DNA of 64,000 nucleotides from Streptomyces sp. NP-1717. GTDB taxonomy: Bacteria; Actinomycetota; Actinomycetes; Streptomycetales; Streptomycetaceae. Positions within the stretch are counted from its first letter, which is position 1. Each line of letters starts with the position of its first letter. Below, in pieces: positions 41,659-51,001 of the stretch. The notes under the pieces were generated by a model. It was given only the letters and a program-made list of their open reading frames with translations. It made no database searches and had not been told where the DNA came from. The stretch covers positions 1 through 64,000 of the forward strand of contig NZ_JAAPBF010000009.1 in assembly GCF_022695985.1 (NCBI RefSeq), written 5' to 3'. Made by a program: the position numbers and the translations under genes.

Positions 41659-43437
41659 TCAGGCGCGGTCTCCCGCGTCCAGGCCCAGGACGCGGGAGAC
41701 CGCGTCGCCCAGCACGCCCACCGGATCCTCGCTGCCGGCCGTGCTGCGCCATGCCACGTGGTTGTCGGGGCGCACCAGTACGGCCCCCTCGTCGGTGATC
41801 TGCCGGACCGCGGCCCACCGCCCGTCGCCGTCGGTGAACTCCGCGCCGCTCCCGACGCGGGCGACGGTGATCGGGATCGAGAACCTCTCCGCGATCCGCG
41901 CGGCCGCCTCGGCCCACGGTGTTCCCGCCGGGCCGGTGAGCAGCGCGAAGCCGGTCGCGGAGCCGGTCAGGTCGTGGGTCGACAGGCGGCGCCCGTCGTG
42001 TTCGATCCAGGCGTGCGGCAGCAGATGACCGGGGCGGGTCGTCGGGTGGTACACGTCGCCCATGGGAGCGCGGGACGGCGCCCGGCTGCCGTCGCCGACG
42101 ACGGCGCCCTCCTCGTACACGAACCCGATCTCCAGGTCGTGCGCCTGGCATTCGGCGCGGTGCGTACCGAAGATCTCCGCCCCCCGGGCCCGTACGGCGG
42201 CGCCGCCCGGGGACGGGTCGAAGTACGTGGCGAACGCCGACGGCCGGTGCTCCGGCGGGATGTGCGCGCCGAGGCCGATGGCGGCGTCGGTCATGACCCG
42301 GTGGTGGAACCAGGTGGACAGCCCCCAGTCGACGTTCTGCCTGCCGACCGGCCGGCGCTCCGTCTCGTAGGTGTCGAGGAGGCTGTCGCCGGCGCGGCCG
42401 TCGAGAACCGCGGCCAGCTTCCACGCGAGGTTGTGCACGTCCTGGATCCCGCCGTTCAGGCCGAGCCCGGTGGTGGGCGGCTGGCGGTGCGCGGCGTCGC
42501 CGGCCAGCAGGATCCGTCCGTCCCGGTAGCGGTCGGCGAGCACGCCCTCGACGGTCCACCGGGTCACCTTGTGCAGCGTCAGATCCAGTTGGGGCAGGCC
42601 GAGCACCTCACGCATCCTGGCGGCGACCGCGTCCCCGTCGGAGCGGTCCGTGTCGCCGAGGGCGAAGTGCAGGCCCCACTCCTCGCAGTTCCGCCCCCAG
42701 GTGGGGCCCATCTCCAGCAGGGTGCTGGAGAGGTCCGGCCGGTAGGGGTTCACGAACCAGGTGATGATCGTGCCGTCGTGCCACCACGCGGAGAGGTCGG
42801 CGGAGAAGTACGCCGTCGTGACGTCGACCATCCTGGGCGTGCCCCGCATCTCCACACCGAGAGCGGCACCGACCGTACGACCGCCGTCGGCCGCGATGAC
42901 GTACCGTGCCGCCACCTCGGTGCTCTCCCCGGTCGCGGTGTCGCGGATCTCGGCGACGACACGGTCACCCTCGTCGCGGAACGTGGTCAGTTCGCGGCCG
43001 AACAGGACGCGTCGGGGATTGCGCTCCTCGGCGTGACGGCGCAGCAGCGGCTCCAGCCGGAGCTGCGGGAGTTTGGTGGTCAGGACGGGGCCCGCCGCCG
43101 CGTACGTCTCACTCAGCGCGCCGCCGCCGAAGGCGTCCATCTCATGGATCACCCGCGCGTCCAGCGGTCCGTCGCCGGTGAGCGTGGTCTGCCAGCGCAC
43201 CTTGCCGAACTTCTCCAGCGGCGCCCCCCGTTCGAAGACCTCCCCGTCGAGCCCGTGCTGGCGGAAGATCTCCATGGTGCGCTGGTTGAGGTAGTGGGCC
43301 CTCGGCAGTATCGACGTGTCCGGGTGCCGTTCCACCAGCAGGTGCTCGACACCGTGGTCGGACAGGAAGACGGAAGCGGACAGGCCGCACCCTCCGCCGC
43401 CGACTATCAGAACCGGAACCTCGACAGCTTCCATCAT
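41659..43437 (-). CDS. FAD-dependent aromatic hydroxylase (PheA/TfdB family)
   Basis: A 592-residue class A flavoprotein monooxygenase. It has FAD-binding GGGGCGLSASVFLSDHGVEH, substrate-entry LPRAHYLNQRTMEIFRQHGL, ADGGRTVGAALGVEMRG, and the FAD ribityl motif ILLAGDAAHRQPPTTGLGLNGGIQDVHNLAWKL, followed by a C-terminal thioredoxin-like domain typical of polyketide hydroxylases. It probably hydroxylates or epoxidises the aromatic core of either arm. Start: Met at 43437 or the next Met codon at 43434, with GGAAGG just upstream. It heads the right-end operon with the MFS exporter and is the last cluster gene. Confidence 0.9.
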   Translation of the reverse strand: MMEAVEVPVLIVGGGGCGLSASVFLSDHGVEHLLVERHPDTSILPRAHYLNQRTMEIFRQHGLDGEVFERGAPLEKFGKVRWQTTLTGDGPLDARVIHEMDAFGGGALSETYAAAGPVLTTKLPQLRLEPLLRRHAEERNPRRVLFGRELTTFRDEGDRVVAEIRDTATGESTEVAARYVIAADGGRTVGAALGVEMRGTPRMVDVTTAYFSADLSAWWHDGTIITWFVNPYRPDLSSTLLEMGPTWGRNCEEWGLHFALGDTDRSDGDAVAARMREVLGLPQLDLTLHKVTRWTVEGVLADRYRDGRILLAGDAAHRQPPTTGLGLNGGIQDVHNLAWKLAAVLDGRAGDSLLDTYETERRPVGRQNVDWGLSTWFHHRVMTDAAIGLGAHIPPEHRPSAFATYFDPSPGGAAVRARGAEIFGTHRAECQAHDLEIGFVYEEGAVVGDGSRAPSRAPMGDVYHPTTRPGHLLPHAWIEHDGRRLSTHDLTGSATGFALLTGPAGTPWAEAAARIAERFSIPITVARVGSGAEFTDGDGRWAAVRQITDEGAVLVRPDNHVAWRSTAGSEDPVGVLGDAVSRVLGLDAGDRA

Positions 43438-43483
43438 CGGCCTTCCATGTCGATGCTGCGTGCACACAGCTTCGGCGGGAGGA

Positions 43484-43520
43484 GTTGGCCGGGGCTACGC
43501 GGCGAGTTGGCGCCGGCTTG
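43484..43520 (-). promoter_or_regulatory. SARP-type direct-repeat site 7 (hydroxylase-exporter promoter)
   Basis: Minus-strand order CAAG (43517-43520), CAAC (43506), GTAG (43495), CAAC (43484), exact 11-bp period; the core CAAGCCGGCGCCAACTCGC equals site 2. It marks the right edge of the cluster. Confidence 0.75.
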
Positions 43521-43543
43521 GCGGCGCCCTGGACCCGGCCCCG

Positions 43544-43575
43544 CGGGCACGGCCGGAGCCCGCCGGCCGTGCCCG
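43544..43575 (-). terminator. Hairpin terminator of the sugar operon
   Basis: CGGGCACGGCCGG (43544-43556) pairs perfectly with CCGGCCGTGCCCG (43563-43575), 18 bases after the stop of the gene at 43593. Confidence 0.75.
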
Positions 43576-43592
43576 TCAAAGGGCTTCCCCGG

Positions 43593-44165
43593 TCAGGGAG
43601 TTGTCGTGGAGACCACGTACACGTGGGGCATCGCCGGATCGCTCAGGTCGACGGTGATGTCCTGCGTGGGGCGTGGGTCCTTCTGCTTGTGCGTGGTGCC
43701 CGACCACACGCGCGTGGGGACGAAGTCCCAGCCGACGGTGCGCGCGTCACGGGGCGCGATGGTGACGTTGCCCTCCTTCAACTCCGAGCGGTGCGAGCCC
43801 AGTTCGGTGAGGAAGGTGTCGAGCCGGCCGGACGTCACGTTGAACTGCACATACAACCGGCTGGACTTCCAGTTGCTCGTCTCGTAGTAGCGCACGTTCG
43901 TGGCGCGTGCGGGGATCGGCACCTCGAAGACCCGCTGCTTCATCCGGGACGGCACGGCGTCGGTGAGGCCGGTCGCCGAGGACTCCAGCTCCTTGTCGAG
44001 TCCGCTGCGCCGGCTCTGCCCCGCCGAGATCACCAGATAGCCGGCGGGGATGCCGATGAGCAGCACGATCACTATCGCCGTCACCCACCGGCGGCGAACC
44101 ATGTGACGGTGGTTCTCCGGCGGCTTCGGGAGGTCGTCGGGGGTCGACTGTCGGGGCACGGTCAT
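43593..44165 (-). CDS. Single-pass membrane protein of unknown function in sugar operon
   Basis: A 190-residue protein with a short basic cytoplasmic head (MVRRRW), one membrane helix (about residues 29-48, VTAIVIVLLIGIPAGYLVIS) and an extracytoplasmic domain of about 140 residues with no motif I recognise (VPIPARATNVRYYETSNWKSSRLYVQFNV). Its ATG overlaps the ROK-kinase stop (ATGA), so it is translationally coupled and is the last gene of the operon. It is normally found beside this kinase in streptomycetes as far as I recall; its role is unknown. Confidence 0.65.
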   Translation of the reverse strand: MTVPRQSTPDDLPKPPENHRHMVRRRWVTAIVIVLLIGIPAGYLVISAGQSRRSGLDKELESSATGLTDAVPSRMKQRVFEVPIPARATNVRYYETSNWKSSRLYVQFNVTSGRLDTFLTELGSHRSELKEGNVTIAPRDARTVGWDFVPTRVWSGTTHKQKDPRPTQDITVDLSDPAMPHVYVVSTTTP

Positions 44166-45535
44166 GAAGGAGGTTCCTGGCTGGTGCGAGGGGCTCGGCT
44201 GGGACTCGTACGGGGTTCTCGGGGCGGGTCGGACGGCTCCGGCTCGTCGGGCGCAGGCGTCCGCGGCCCGGTGGCAGCTCCCGGTGCCGCGTCCCGCTTC
44301 GGCTCGTCCGCCGCGGCGGACTCCCGCCGCTCCCGCACCGCCGCCGCGCGGGACTCCTCGGCCTCGCGCAGCTCCTGCTCCTCGCGCAGGTCCTGCGGCA
44401 TCCGGCCGGTGCGGATCGCCTCCGCGTACAGCTCGTACTTCTCGTAGCGCTCAAGTCTGCGCCGGTTCGCGCGGCGGAAGCGGCGGGCGACGAGCCGGGA
44501 GAGGTCGGCCGCGCCGACCATGCCCGCCTCGGGGCCGAGCTGCGCCTTGGCGATACGGGCCTCGGGCCGGTAGCCGCGCCCGGTGAGCTGGCGGCGGAAC
44601 GCCTCCCGGGCGGGGCCGATCAGCAGGTCGTCCGCCGCGCTGACGCCGCCGCCGATGACGAAGCACGACGGGTCGAGCGCCGCCGCCAGATTCGCGATGC
44701 CGACGCCGAGCCACTGGCCGATCTCCTGGAGCAGTTCGACGCACATCGCGTCGCCCTCGCGGGCCAGCTCGGTGATCAGCGGTCCGGTGATGTCGGGGAT
44801 GTGGCCCTTGACGCGTTCGATGAGGTTGTACGCCACCGGGGAGTCGGCCGCGGCCAGCTCCCTGGCCTCCCTGACGAGCGCGTTGCCGGAGCTGTACTGC
44901 TCCCAGCAGCCCCGGTTGCCGCACGGGCAGCGGTGTCCGGCGGGCACCACCTGCATATGGCCGAACTCGCCGGCCACGCCGTACTTGCCGCGCTTGACCC
45001 GGCCGTCCTCCAGTATGGCGCCGCCGATACCGGTACCGAGCGTGATCATGACGAGGTGGTCCTCGCCGCGTCCGGCGCCGAAGCGCCACTCCGCCCAGGC
45101 GGCGGTGTTCGCGTCGTTGTCGACCATCACCGGGACGGCGAGCCGGGAGGAGATGGAGTCCCTGAGCGGTTCGTCGCGCCAGGCGAGGTGCGGGGCGAAG
45201 AGGACCTTCGCGCGGTCGGCGTCCACCCAGCCGGCGGCGCCGATGCCGACGGCGTGCACGTCGTGCCGGTCGGAGAGGTCGAGCACCAGCTCGACGATGG
45301 TGTCCTCGACGACCTTGGGGCTCTTGGACTTGTCCGGTGTCTCGGTGCGGATCTTCTCCAGGATGTTGCCGTCCGGGTCGACGACGCCGGCCATCACCTT
45401 CGTACCGCCGATGTCGATGCCGACGGTGGGCACACGCGGCGCGGAGGCGTGCGAGCGGCGTTCGCGGGTGCCGACGGTCCGCAGGACGGTGGCGCGGGCG
45501 GAGCCCCGGTGGGTGAGATCACGGTAGGTACTCAT
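44162..45535 (-). CDS. ROK-family sugar kinase with C-terminal extension
   Basis: A 457-residue cytoplasmic sugar kinase. The ATP phosphate motif GIDIGGTKVMAGVVD, catalytic region VDNDANTAAWAEWRFGAG, and the zinc cluster CPCGNRGCWEQY with upstream GEFGHMQV are all present, so it is of the glucokinase/fructokinase type rather than a repressor (no N-terminal helix-turn-helix). About 100 residues beyond the usual end form a charged, Arg/Glu- then Pro-rich tail. It would phosphorylate the sugar taken up by the ABC transporter encoded upstream. The ATG at 45535 is preferred to an upstream frame start that adds only Pro/Gly-rich residues. Confidence 0.88.
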   Translation of the reverse strand: MSTYRDLTHRGSARATVLRTVGTRERRSHASAPRVPTVGIDIGGTKVMAGVVDPDGNILEKIRTETPDKSKSPKVVEDTIVELVLDLSDRHDVHAVGIGAAGWVDADRAKVLFAPHLAWRDEPLRDSISSRLAVPVMVDNDANTAAWAEWRFGAGRGEDHLVMITLGTGIGGAILEDGRVKRGKYGVAGEFGHMQVVPAGHRCPCGNRGCWEQYSSGNALVREARELAAADSPVAYNLIERVKGHIPDITGPLITELAREGDAMCVELLQEIGQWLGVGIANLAAALDPSCFVIGGGVSAADDLLIGPAREAFRRQLTGRGYRPEARIAKAQLGPEAGMVGAADLSRLVARRFRRANRRRLERYEKYELYAEAIRTGRMPQDLREEQELREAEESRAAAVRERRESAAADEPKRDAAPGAATGPRTPAPDEPEPSDPPREPRTSPSRAPRTSQEPPS

Positions 45536-45809
45536 CGGACCGGCCCCCTCGGGTGCCGGGGAGCCGCCGTACGCCGGGGGTCCGCCGAGCCGGGGCGGGC
45601 GCTGTGACGGCACGCACCGGGCTGTGTCCGTCGGGTCCCGGGGCCGCCGGCCGGACGGTCGGCGCTGCTACCGGAACGCGGCCTGGGTGCTCGCACGTGT
45701 CGTGTCGTCCCTGCGGATCGGGGGCACACCGAACCGGGTGTCCGGAACGGCGGCGGTGGACGGTCGTCCACCACCGCCGATTCTGCCATCCGGGCGGTCC
45801 GGAGGTCCG

Positions 45810-46751
45810 TCAGGGCTTGGCGGTGGTGCCCCGCCCCTCGCCCTTTCCGTCCTCGTCGGCGAGATGCCCGCCGCCGTCCACCGGGCGGCCACCGAGGTGG
45901 GCCGGGGTGGGGGCCTTGGCCAGCTCGTGGCTCAGCTCTTCGAGCTCCGACCCGCCCGCCATCTGGCGCGTCAGCTCGTCCAGGGTGATTGATTCCTTGG
46001 TGTGACCGCCGGCCATCACACCGCGCTTGAGCAGGACGAACCGGTTGCCGACGAGATACGCGTGGTGCGGGTTGTGGGTGATCAGGACCACGCCGAGTCC
46101 CGCGTCGCGCGCGGCGGCCACGTACTTCAGTACGACTCCGGACTGCTTCACGCCGAGCGCGGCGGTCGGCTCGTCCAGGACGAGGACCTTGGCCCCGAAG
46201 TGAACGGCGCGGGCGATCGCCACGCACTGCCGTTCGCCGCCGGACAGGGTGCCGATGGGCTGGTCGACGTCGCGCAGGTCGATGCCCATCCGCAGCAGTT
46301 CCTCGCGGGTGGTGCGGCGCATCAGTTCGACGTCGAGGCGCCTGAACGGGCCGGCGCCCTTCGTCGGCTCGGAGCCGAGGAAGAAGTTCCGCCAGACCGG
46401 CATGAGCGGTACGACGGCGAGGTCCTGGTAGACGGTGGCGATGCCCAGGTCCAGCGCCTCGCGCGGCGAGCCGAGCGCCGCCTTGCGGCCCTCGATGAGG
46501 AATTCGCCCGCGTCGTGCCGGTGCAACCCCGCGATGATCTTGATGAGGGTGGACTTGCCCGCGCCGTTGTCGCCGAGGACACAGGTGATCTCGCCCGCGT
46601 GCACCTCCAGCGAGACACCTTCGAGGGCGCGGATGTTGCCGTAGTACTTGCTGACGTCGTCCAGCTCGACGAGCGGTGTCGTGGTCGCCGTGCCACCGGT
46701 CGTGGACGTGCCGGGCGTGGGCGTGCCGGGCGTGCTGGGCGTGCTTGTCAT
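45810..46751 (-). CDS. Sugar ABC transporter ATP-binding protein
   Basis: A 313-residue ABC ATPase: Walker [17 protein letters not shown], signature LSGGERQ, Walker [11 protein letters not shown] and switch His in LITHNPHH. It has a single nucleotide-binding domain, unlike the fused two-domain RbsA/XylG proteins; single-domain forms of this subfamily are common in actinomycetes. The N-terminal 30 residues are a Ser/Thr/Pro/Gly linker. Its ATG overlaps the permease stop (ATGA). Confidence 0.9.
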   Translation of the reverse strand: MTSTPSTPGTPTPGTSTTGGTATTTPLVELDDVSKYYGNIRALEGVSLEVHAGEITCVLGDNGAGKSTLIKIIAGLHRHDAGEFLIEGRKAALGSPREALDLGIATVYQDLAVVPLMPVWRNFFLGSEPTKGAGPFRRLDVELMRRTTREELLRMGIDLRDVDQPIGTLSGGERQCVAIARAVHFGAKVLVLDEPTAALGVKQSGVVLKYVAAARDAGLGVVLITHNPHHAYLVGNRFVLLKRGVMAGGHTKESITLDELTRQMAGGSELEELSHELAKAPTPAHLGGRPVDGGGHLADEDGKGEGRGTTAKP

Positions 46752-47824
46752 CGGGTCGCCTCCGCGCGCTTGCGGACCCATGCGTTGAGCAGGGTGGCCA
46801 GAAGGAGCATCGCTCCGAGGAAGAACTTGAACCAGTCCGGGTTCCACTCCGCGTACACGATGCCCTTGCTGGTCATGCCGAAGATGAAGGCACCGACCGC
46901 GGCGCCGATCGCCGATCCGTAGCCGCCGGTGATCAGACAGCCGCCGATGACGGCGGCGATGATGTAGATCAGCTCGTTGCCGACACCCTCGCCGGACTGG
47001 ACGACGTCGAACGAGAAGAGCAGGTGCTGGCCGGAGACCCAGGCGCAGAAGCCGACGCCCATGTAGAGGCCGATCTTCGTCAGCCGGACCGGGACGCCGA
47101 CGGCGCGGGCGGCCTCGGCGTTGCCGCCGACCGCGAAGATCCAGTTCCCGAAGCGGGTCCGGAGCAGGATCCAGGTCGCCAGGGCGACCAGAGCGGCCCA
47201 CCAGAGGATGGTGACCTTCAACTCGACTCCGCCGAGGGTCAGTTCGGAGGCGAAGAGCTTACGTGCCGACTCGAAACCCTCCATGTCGCTGATGCTCTTG
47301 GTGGAGACGGTGCCGCTGATCAGTTTGGTCAGACCGAGGTTGAGGCCGGTGAGCATCAGGAACGTGCCGAGGGTGATGATGAAGCTCGGCAGTTTCGTCC
47401 GCGTCAGCATGAAGCCGTTGAACACCCCGATGGCCAGGGTGACCAGCAGGGACACGGACACGCCGACCCAGATGTTGGCCGTCATCTGGTAGCTGAACAT
47501 CGAGGAGATCAGCGCCGAGCTGGTCACCAGCACACCGGCGGACAGGTCGAACTCGCCGCCGATCATCAGCAGCGCCACCGGCACCGCCATGATCCCGATC
47601 GTCGACGCCGCGTAGAGCACGGTGCCGAAGCTGGACGCCTTGAGGAACGAGTCGGCGACGACGGCGAAGAAGAGGAACACCGCCAGGGCGCCGACGACGG
47701 CGCCGAGTTCGGGCCTGCCGAGGAGCTTGCGCAGCGTCGAGTCACCGAGCAGCCGCTCGTCCTTGGCCGGGCGGTCCCCGCCGTCGCCCGGCCGGTCCTT
47801 CACGGGTGGTGCGGTTGTGGTCAT
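46748..47824 (-). CDS. Sugar ABC transporter permease (RbsC/XylH-like)
   Basis: A 358-residue membrane protein with about 9-10 helices and the family segments [34 protein letters not shown] and [17 protein letters not shown]. It forms the channel for a pentose-, inositol- or fructose-type sugar together with the ATPase downstream and the binding proteins upstream. Its start overlaps the stop of the upstream binding-protein gene by four bases. Confidence 0.9.
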   Translation of the reverse strand: MTTTAPPVKDRPGDGGDRPAKDERLLGDSTLRKLLGRPELGAVVGALAVFLFFAVVADSFLKASSFGTVLYAASTIGIMAVPVALLMIGGEFDLSAGVLVTSSALISSMFSYQMTANIWVGVSVSLLVTLAIGVFNGFMLTRTKLPSFIITLGTFLMLTGLNLGLTKLISGTVSTKSISDMEGFESARKLFASELTLGGVELKVTILWWAALVALATWILLRTRFGNWIFAVGGNAEAARAVGVPVRLTKIGLYMGVGFCAWVSGQHLLFSFDVVQSGEGVGNELIYIIAAVIGGCLITGGYGSAIGAAVGAFIFGMTSKGIVYAEWNPDWFKFFLGAMLLLATLLNAWVRKRAEATR

Positions 47825-48840
47825 CGAGTCCCTCGCTCCGCGTATTTCTCCAGCTCGGCAGCGTCCTGCTCGCTGATGATCTGCGGGCCGGTGAGCACCG
47901 GGAGCCCGCCGCCGAGTACGTCGGCGTTGTACCGGTAGAGCCAGAGCAGATCGACGGCCTCGTACCCCTGGAGGTACGGCTGCTGGTCGACGGCGAAGCC
48001 GAGCCGGCCCGCCTTGAGCGAGCCGGCCACCGCCTCGTTGAGGTCGAAGGTGTCGATCTCGGCGTTGCTGCCCGCCGTCTCCTTCGCCTTGACGGCGGTG
48101 TCCGCGAAGGGCGCGCCGAGCGTCACGACGGCGTCGATGCTCTTGTCGGCCTGGAGCTTCGCCTCGATGGACGCCTGTACGTCGGGCATGTTGGTGCCGT
48201 CGACGTACAGGTTCTGCATCGTGCCGTCGAAGGTCTTCTTCGCCCCGGCGCAGCGCTGCTCGTGGCCGACGTTGCCCTGCTCGTGCAGGACGCAGAGGGC
48301 CTTCTTCCTGCCACGCTTGTCCAGCTCGTCGCCGACGGCCTCACCGGCGATCGACTCGTCCTGGCCGATGTGGGTGAGCGCGCCGAACTGCTTCGACTGC
48401 TCGGAGCCCGAGTTGACGGTGATCACCGGGATGCCGGCCTTGGTGGCCTTGGCGACGACGGCCTTCATCGCGTCGGGCTTGGCGAGCGTGACGATCAGCC
48501 CGTCGACGCCCTTGTCGATGTAGGACTGGACGAGCTGTGCCTGCTGCTGGCCCTCGTCGCTGTGCGCGTACAGGAAGTTGATGTTGTCCTTGACCGCGGC
48601 CTGCTCGGCGCCCTTCTGGACGATGTCCCAGAAGGTGTCGCCGTCTCCCGAGTGGGTGACCATGGCGAAGGTCCACTTAGGTGTGTTCACCGCGGCCCGC
48701 CCCTGTGCCTCGGCCGCCGCGGCCCGCTCCTCGGCGCGCTTGCCGCCGGTGCTGCTGCATCCCGCCAGGGACGCCGCCCCGAGCACCGCCGCCAGCACCG
48801 CGCCCGTCGCGCGTATCCCTGTCCGACCAACCCTTGCCAC
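47821..48840 (-). CDS. Sugar-binding lipoprotein (periplasmic-binding protein type 1), copy 1
   Basis: A 339-residue lipoprotein with a signal peptide ending in the lipobox LAGC (ATGAVLAAVLGAASLAGC), then a type 1 periplasmic-binding fold (FAMVTHSGDGDTFWDIVQKGAEQAA, SYIDKGVDGLIVTLAKPDA, HIGQDESIAGEAVGDEL, GRLGFAVDQQPYLQGY). I choose the GTG at 48840 because the signal peptide begins there; earlier starts add a charged tail that would block export. It is very similar to the next gene upstream, so the pair arose by duplication. Confidence 0.9.
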   Translation of the reverse strand: MARVGRTGIRATGAVLAAVLGAASLAGCSSTGGKRAEERAAAAEAQGRAAVNTPKWTFAMVTHSGDGDTFWDIVQKGAEQAAVKDNINFLYAHSDEGQQQAQLVQSYIDKGVDGLIVTLAKPDAMKAVVAKATKAGIPVITVNSGSEQSKQFGALTHIGQDESIAGEAVGDELDKRGRKKALCVLHEQGNVGHEQRCAGAKKTFDGTMQNLYVDGTNMPDVQASIEAKLQADKSIDAVVTLGAPFADTAVKAKETAGSNAEIDTFDLNEAVAGSLKAGRLGFAVDQQPYLQGYEAVDLLWLYRYNADVLGGGLPVLTGPQIISEQDAAELEKYAERGTR

Positions 48841-48985
48841 GACGTCGTGCCCCTCTTGCCGTACTTCCCGGTACCGCCGGGCGCGGTGGGACCCGGCCCG
48901 GCGGCCCAAGTATCGGTCATGGCTGTTCGGGGTCCGGTCATCGGGTACGGGCACGTGCATGTCAGGGCAGGGTGACGGCCGTCTG

Positions 48986-49996
48986 TCATCGGGTGCCGCG
49001 CGCGGTGAACTTCTCCAGCGCGGGGACGTCCTTCTCGGTGACGAGGGCGGGTCCGGTCAGTACGGGCTTTCCGCCGCCGATGACGTTGCCGTTGTTCTTG
49101 TGGAGCCACAGTTCGTCCACGGCGAGATAGCCCTGGAGGTAGGGCTGCTGGTCGACGGCGAAGCCGATCTCCTTGGCCTTGAGCTGCTTGACCACGTCCG
49201 CGTTGAGGTCGAAGGTGTTGATCTCGGCGCCGGACCCGGCGCTCCCCTTGGCCTTCACGGAGGCGGCGGCGAAGGGCGCGCCGAGGGTCACGACCGCGTC
49301 GATGTCCTTGCCGCTCTGGAGCTTCGCCTCGATCGACGACGTCGACGCGGGCATGTTGGTGCCCTCGACGTTCAGGTTCTCCACCGTGCCCTCGAAGGTC
49401 TTCTTGACCCCGGCGCAGCGGCCTTCGAGCGAGACGTTGCCCTGTTCGTGGATGACGCAGAGCGCCTTCTTCTTGCCCCGCTTGTTCAGCTCCTCGCCGA
49501 CCGCCTCACCGGCGACGGCCTCGTCCTGGCCGATGTGGCCGAGCGCGCCGAACGGCTCGGAGAACTCGGCGCCGGAGTTGATCGTGACGACGGGGATACC
49601 GGCGGCGGTGGCCTTGGCGAGGACGGCCTTGACCGCCTCGGGCTTGGCGAGGCTGACCACGAGGCCGTCGACGTCCTGGTCGATGTAGCTCTGGATCAGC
49701 TGGGCCTGTTCCTTGCCCTCCTTGTTGGCCGCGTAGAGGAACTGCACGTTGTCCTTGGCCGCCGCGACCTTGGCGCCGCTCTGGACGATGTCCCAGAAGG
49801 TGTCGCCCTCGCCGGAGTGCGTGACCATGGCGATCTTCATGCGCGGGGTCTTGGCCGCCGTACCGCCTGCGCCGTCGTCGGCCTTGTCCTCGGAGTCCTT
49901 GCCTCCGGAGCCGCTGCATCCGGCGACGAGGGCGAGCGCGCATGCGGTGAGCAGCGCCGCCGCCGTGCGGCCCGCCGCCTTTCGGTTGGTACGCAT
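48986..49996 (-). CDS. Sugar-binding lipoprotein (periplasmic-binding protein type 1), copy 2
   Basis: A 336-residue lipoprotein with a basic start (MRTNRKAAGRT), hydrophobic core and lipobox VAGC. The mature part is co-linear with copy 1 (MVTHSGEGDTFWDIVQSGAK, SYIDQDVDGLVVSLAKPEA, HIGQDEAVAGEAVGEEL, EIGFAVDQQPYLQGY). The residue differences concentrated near the hinge could change ligand range. It is the first gene of the operon, 166 bp below the GntR gene, on the same strand. Confidence 0.9.
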   Translation of the reverse strand: MRTNRKAAGRTAAALLTACALALVAGCSGSGGKDSEDKADDGAGGTAAKTPRMKIAMVTHSGEGDTFWDIVQSGAKVAAAKDNVQFLYAANKEGKEQAQLIQSYIDQDVDGLVVSLAKPEAVKAVLAKATAAGIPVVTINSGAEFSEPFGALGHIGQDEAVAGEAVGEELNKRGKKKALCVIHEQGNVSLEGRCAGVKKTFEGTVENLNVEGTNMPASTSSIEAKLQSGKDIDAVVTLGAPFAAASVKAKGSAGSGAEINTFDLNADVVKQLKAKEIGFAVDQQPYLQGYLAVDELWLHKNNGNVIGGGKPVLTGPALVTEKDVPALEKFTARGTR

Positions 49997-50162
49997 GGTG
50001 GTTCCGCCTTCTCTCCGGGCCGCCCCGTTGCGGCTGGGGGAGTTCTAGCGGCGGTCGCGCGGCCCCGTCAATACTTTGTCCGAACATTCTTACGAAGAAG
50101 TGGACGGCCAAGGGCGTGCCGGGGGCCCTTCGGCGGCTCTACGTGCGCCTCTACGTGCGCCT

Positions 50163-50951
50163 CTACGGGCGGACGAGGAGCTGGAACTCGAAGACGTAGC
50201 GCGAGGCCCGGTAGATGTGCACGCCGAACTCGACGGCGCGGCCCGTGTCGTCGAAGGTGGTGCGCTCCATCGTGAGCAGGGGCGCGCCCGCCGCCTCGTC
50301 GAGCAGCCGCGCCTCCCCGGCGTCGGCGGCCCGCGCGCCGACCGACTGGCGCGCGCTGTGCAGCGTGATCCCGACGGCGCGCATCATCCGGTAGAGGCCG
50401 GTGGTTTCGAGCTGGGCGGTGTCGCAGTCGAGGAGCTGGAGCGGAAGGTGGTTGCGCAGCCGGGCCATCGGTTCGTCGTGGGCGTACCGGAGGCGTTCGA
50501 CGAGGCGTACGTCCGCGCCTTCGGCGACGCCGAGGGCGGCGGCGACCTGGGCGGTGGCCGGTTCGACGGTGTTGCGCAGGACGCGGGTGGCGGGGTGCTG
50601 GCCGGCCGCCTCCAGATCGTCGTAGAGGCTGCTCAGCTCCAGGGGGCGTCTGACCTGGCTGTGCAGGACCTGGGTGCCGACGCCTCTGCGGCGTACGAGC
50701 AGCCCCTTGTCGACGAGCGACTGGATGGCCTGGCGGACGGTGGGCCGGGAGAGTCCGAGCCGGCCCGCGAGCTCGATCTCGTTGCCGAGGAGACTGCCCG
50801 GCGCGAGTCCGCCCTGCTCGATGGCGGCTTCGAGCTGCTGCGACAGCTGGAAGTAGAGCGGTACGGGGCTGGTGCGGTCCACGGCGAGCTGGAGCGCGGC
50901 GGCCTGGGGGGCCTGCCCGCTCGGCTGCTCCTGCTCCGGCTGCTTGGACAC
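50163..50951 (-). CDS. GntR-family (HutC subfamily) regulator
   Basis: A 262-residue repressor. The winged helix is at about residues 30-95 (VPLYFQLSQQLEAAIEQGGLAPG then GLSRPTVRQAIQSLVDKGLL and RRRGVGTQV), and the effector-binding UTRA domain covers about 110-255 (SLYDDLEAAGQHPATRVL... RTTFDDTGRAVEFGVHIYRASRY). It is divergent from the dehydrogenase gene across a region with two copies of a TTGTC-type palindrome, its likely operator. The GTG at 50951 matches where the fold begins. Confidence 0.88.
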   Translation of the reverse strand: MSKQPEQEQPSGQAPQAAALQLAVDRTSPVPLYFQLSQQLEAAIEQGGLAPGSLLGNEIELAGRLGLSRPTVRQAIQSLVDKGLLVRRRGVGTQVLHSQVRRPLELSSLYDDLEAAGQHPATRVLRNTVEPATAQVAAALGVAEGADVRLVERLRYAHDEPMARLRNHLPLQLLDCDTAQLETTGLYRMMRAVGITLHSARQSVGARAADAGEARLLDEAAGAPLLTMERTTFDDTGRAVEFGVHIYRASRYVFEFQLLVRP

Positions 50952-51001
50952 GTGGGCGAGCGTAGCCCCGTGAGATGTTGACGGAAAGTCCTGTAGTTCG
51001 G

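Noticed and set aside
12366-43437. Mevalonate-pathway or prenyl diphosphate synthase genes
   Set aside because: Often found in similar clusters and looked for here, but none is present. Prenyl donors must come from elsewhere in the genome.
39913-43887. A 1324-codon open frame on the plus strand
   Set aside because: It is antisense to the MFS and flavin-hydroxylase genes, which have clear motifs on the minus strand. Its composition is low complexity.
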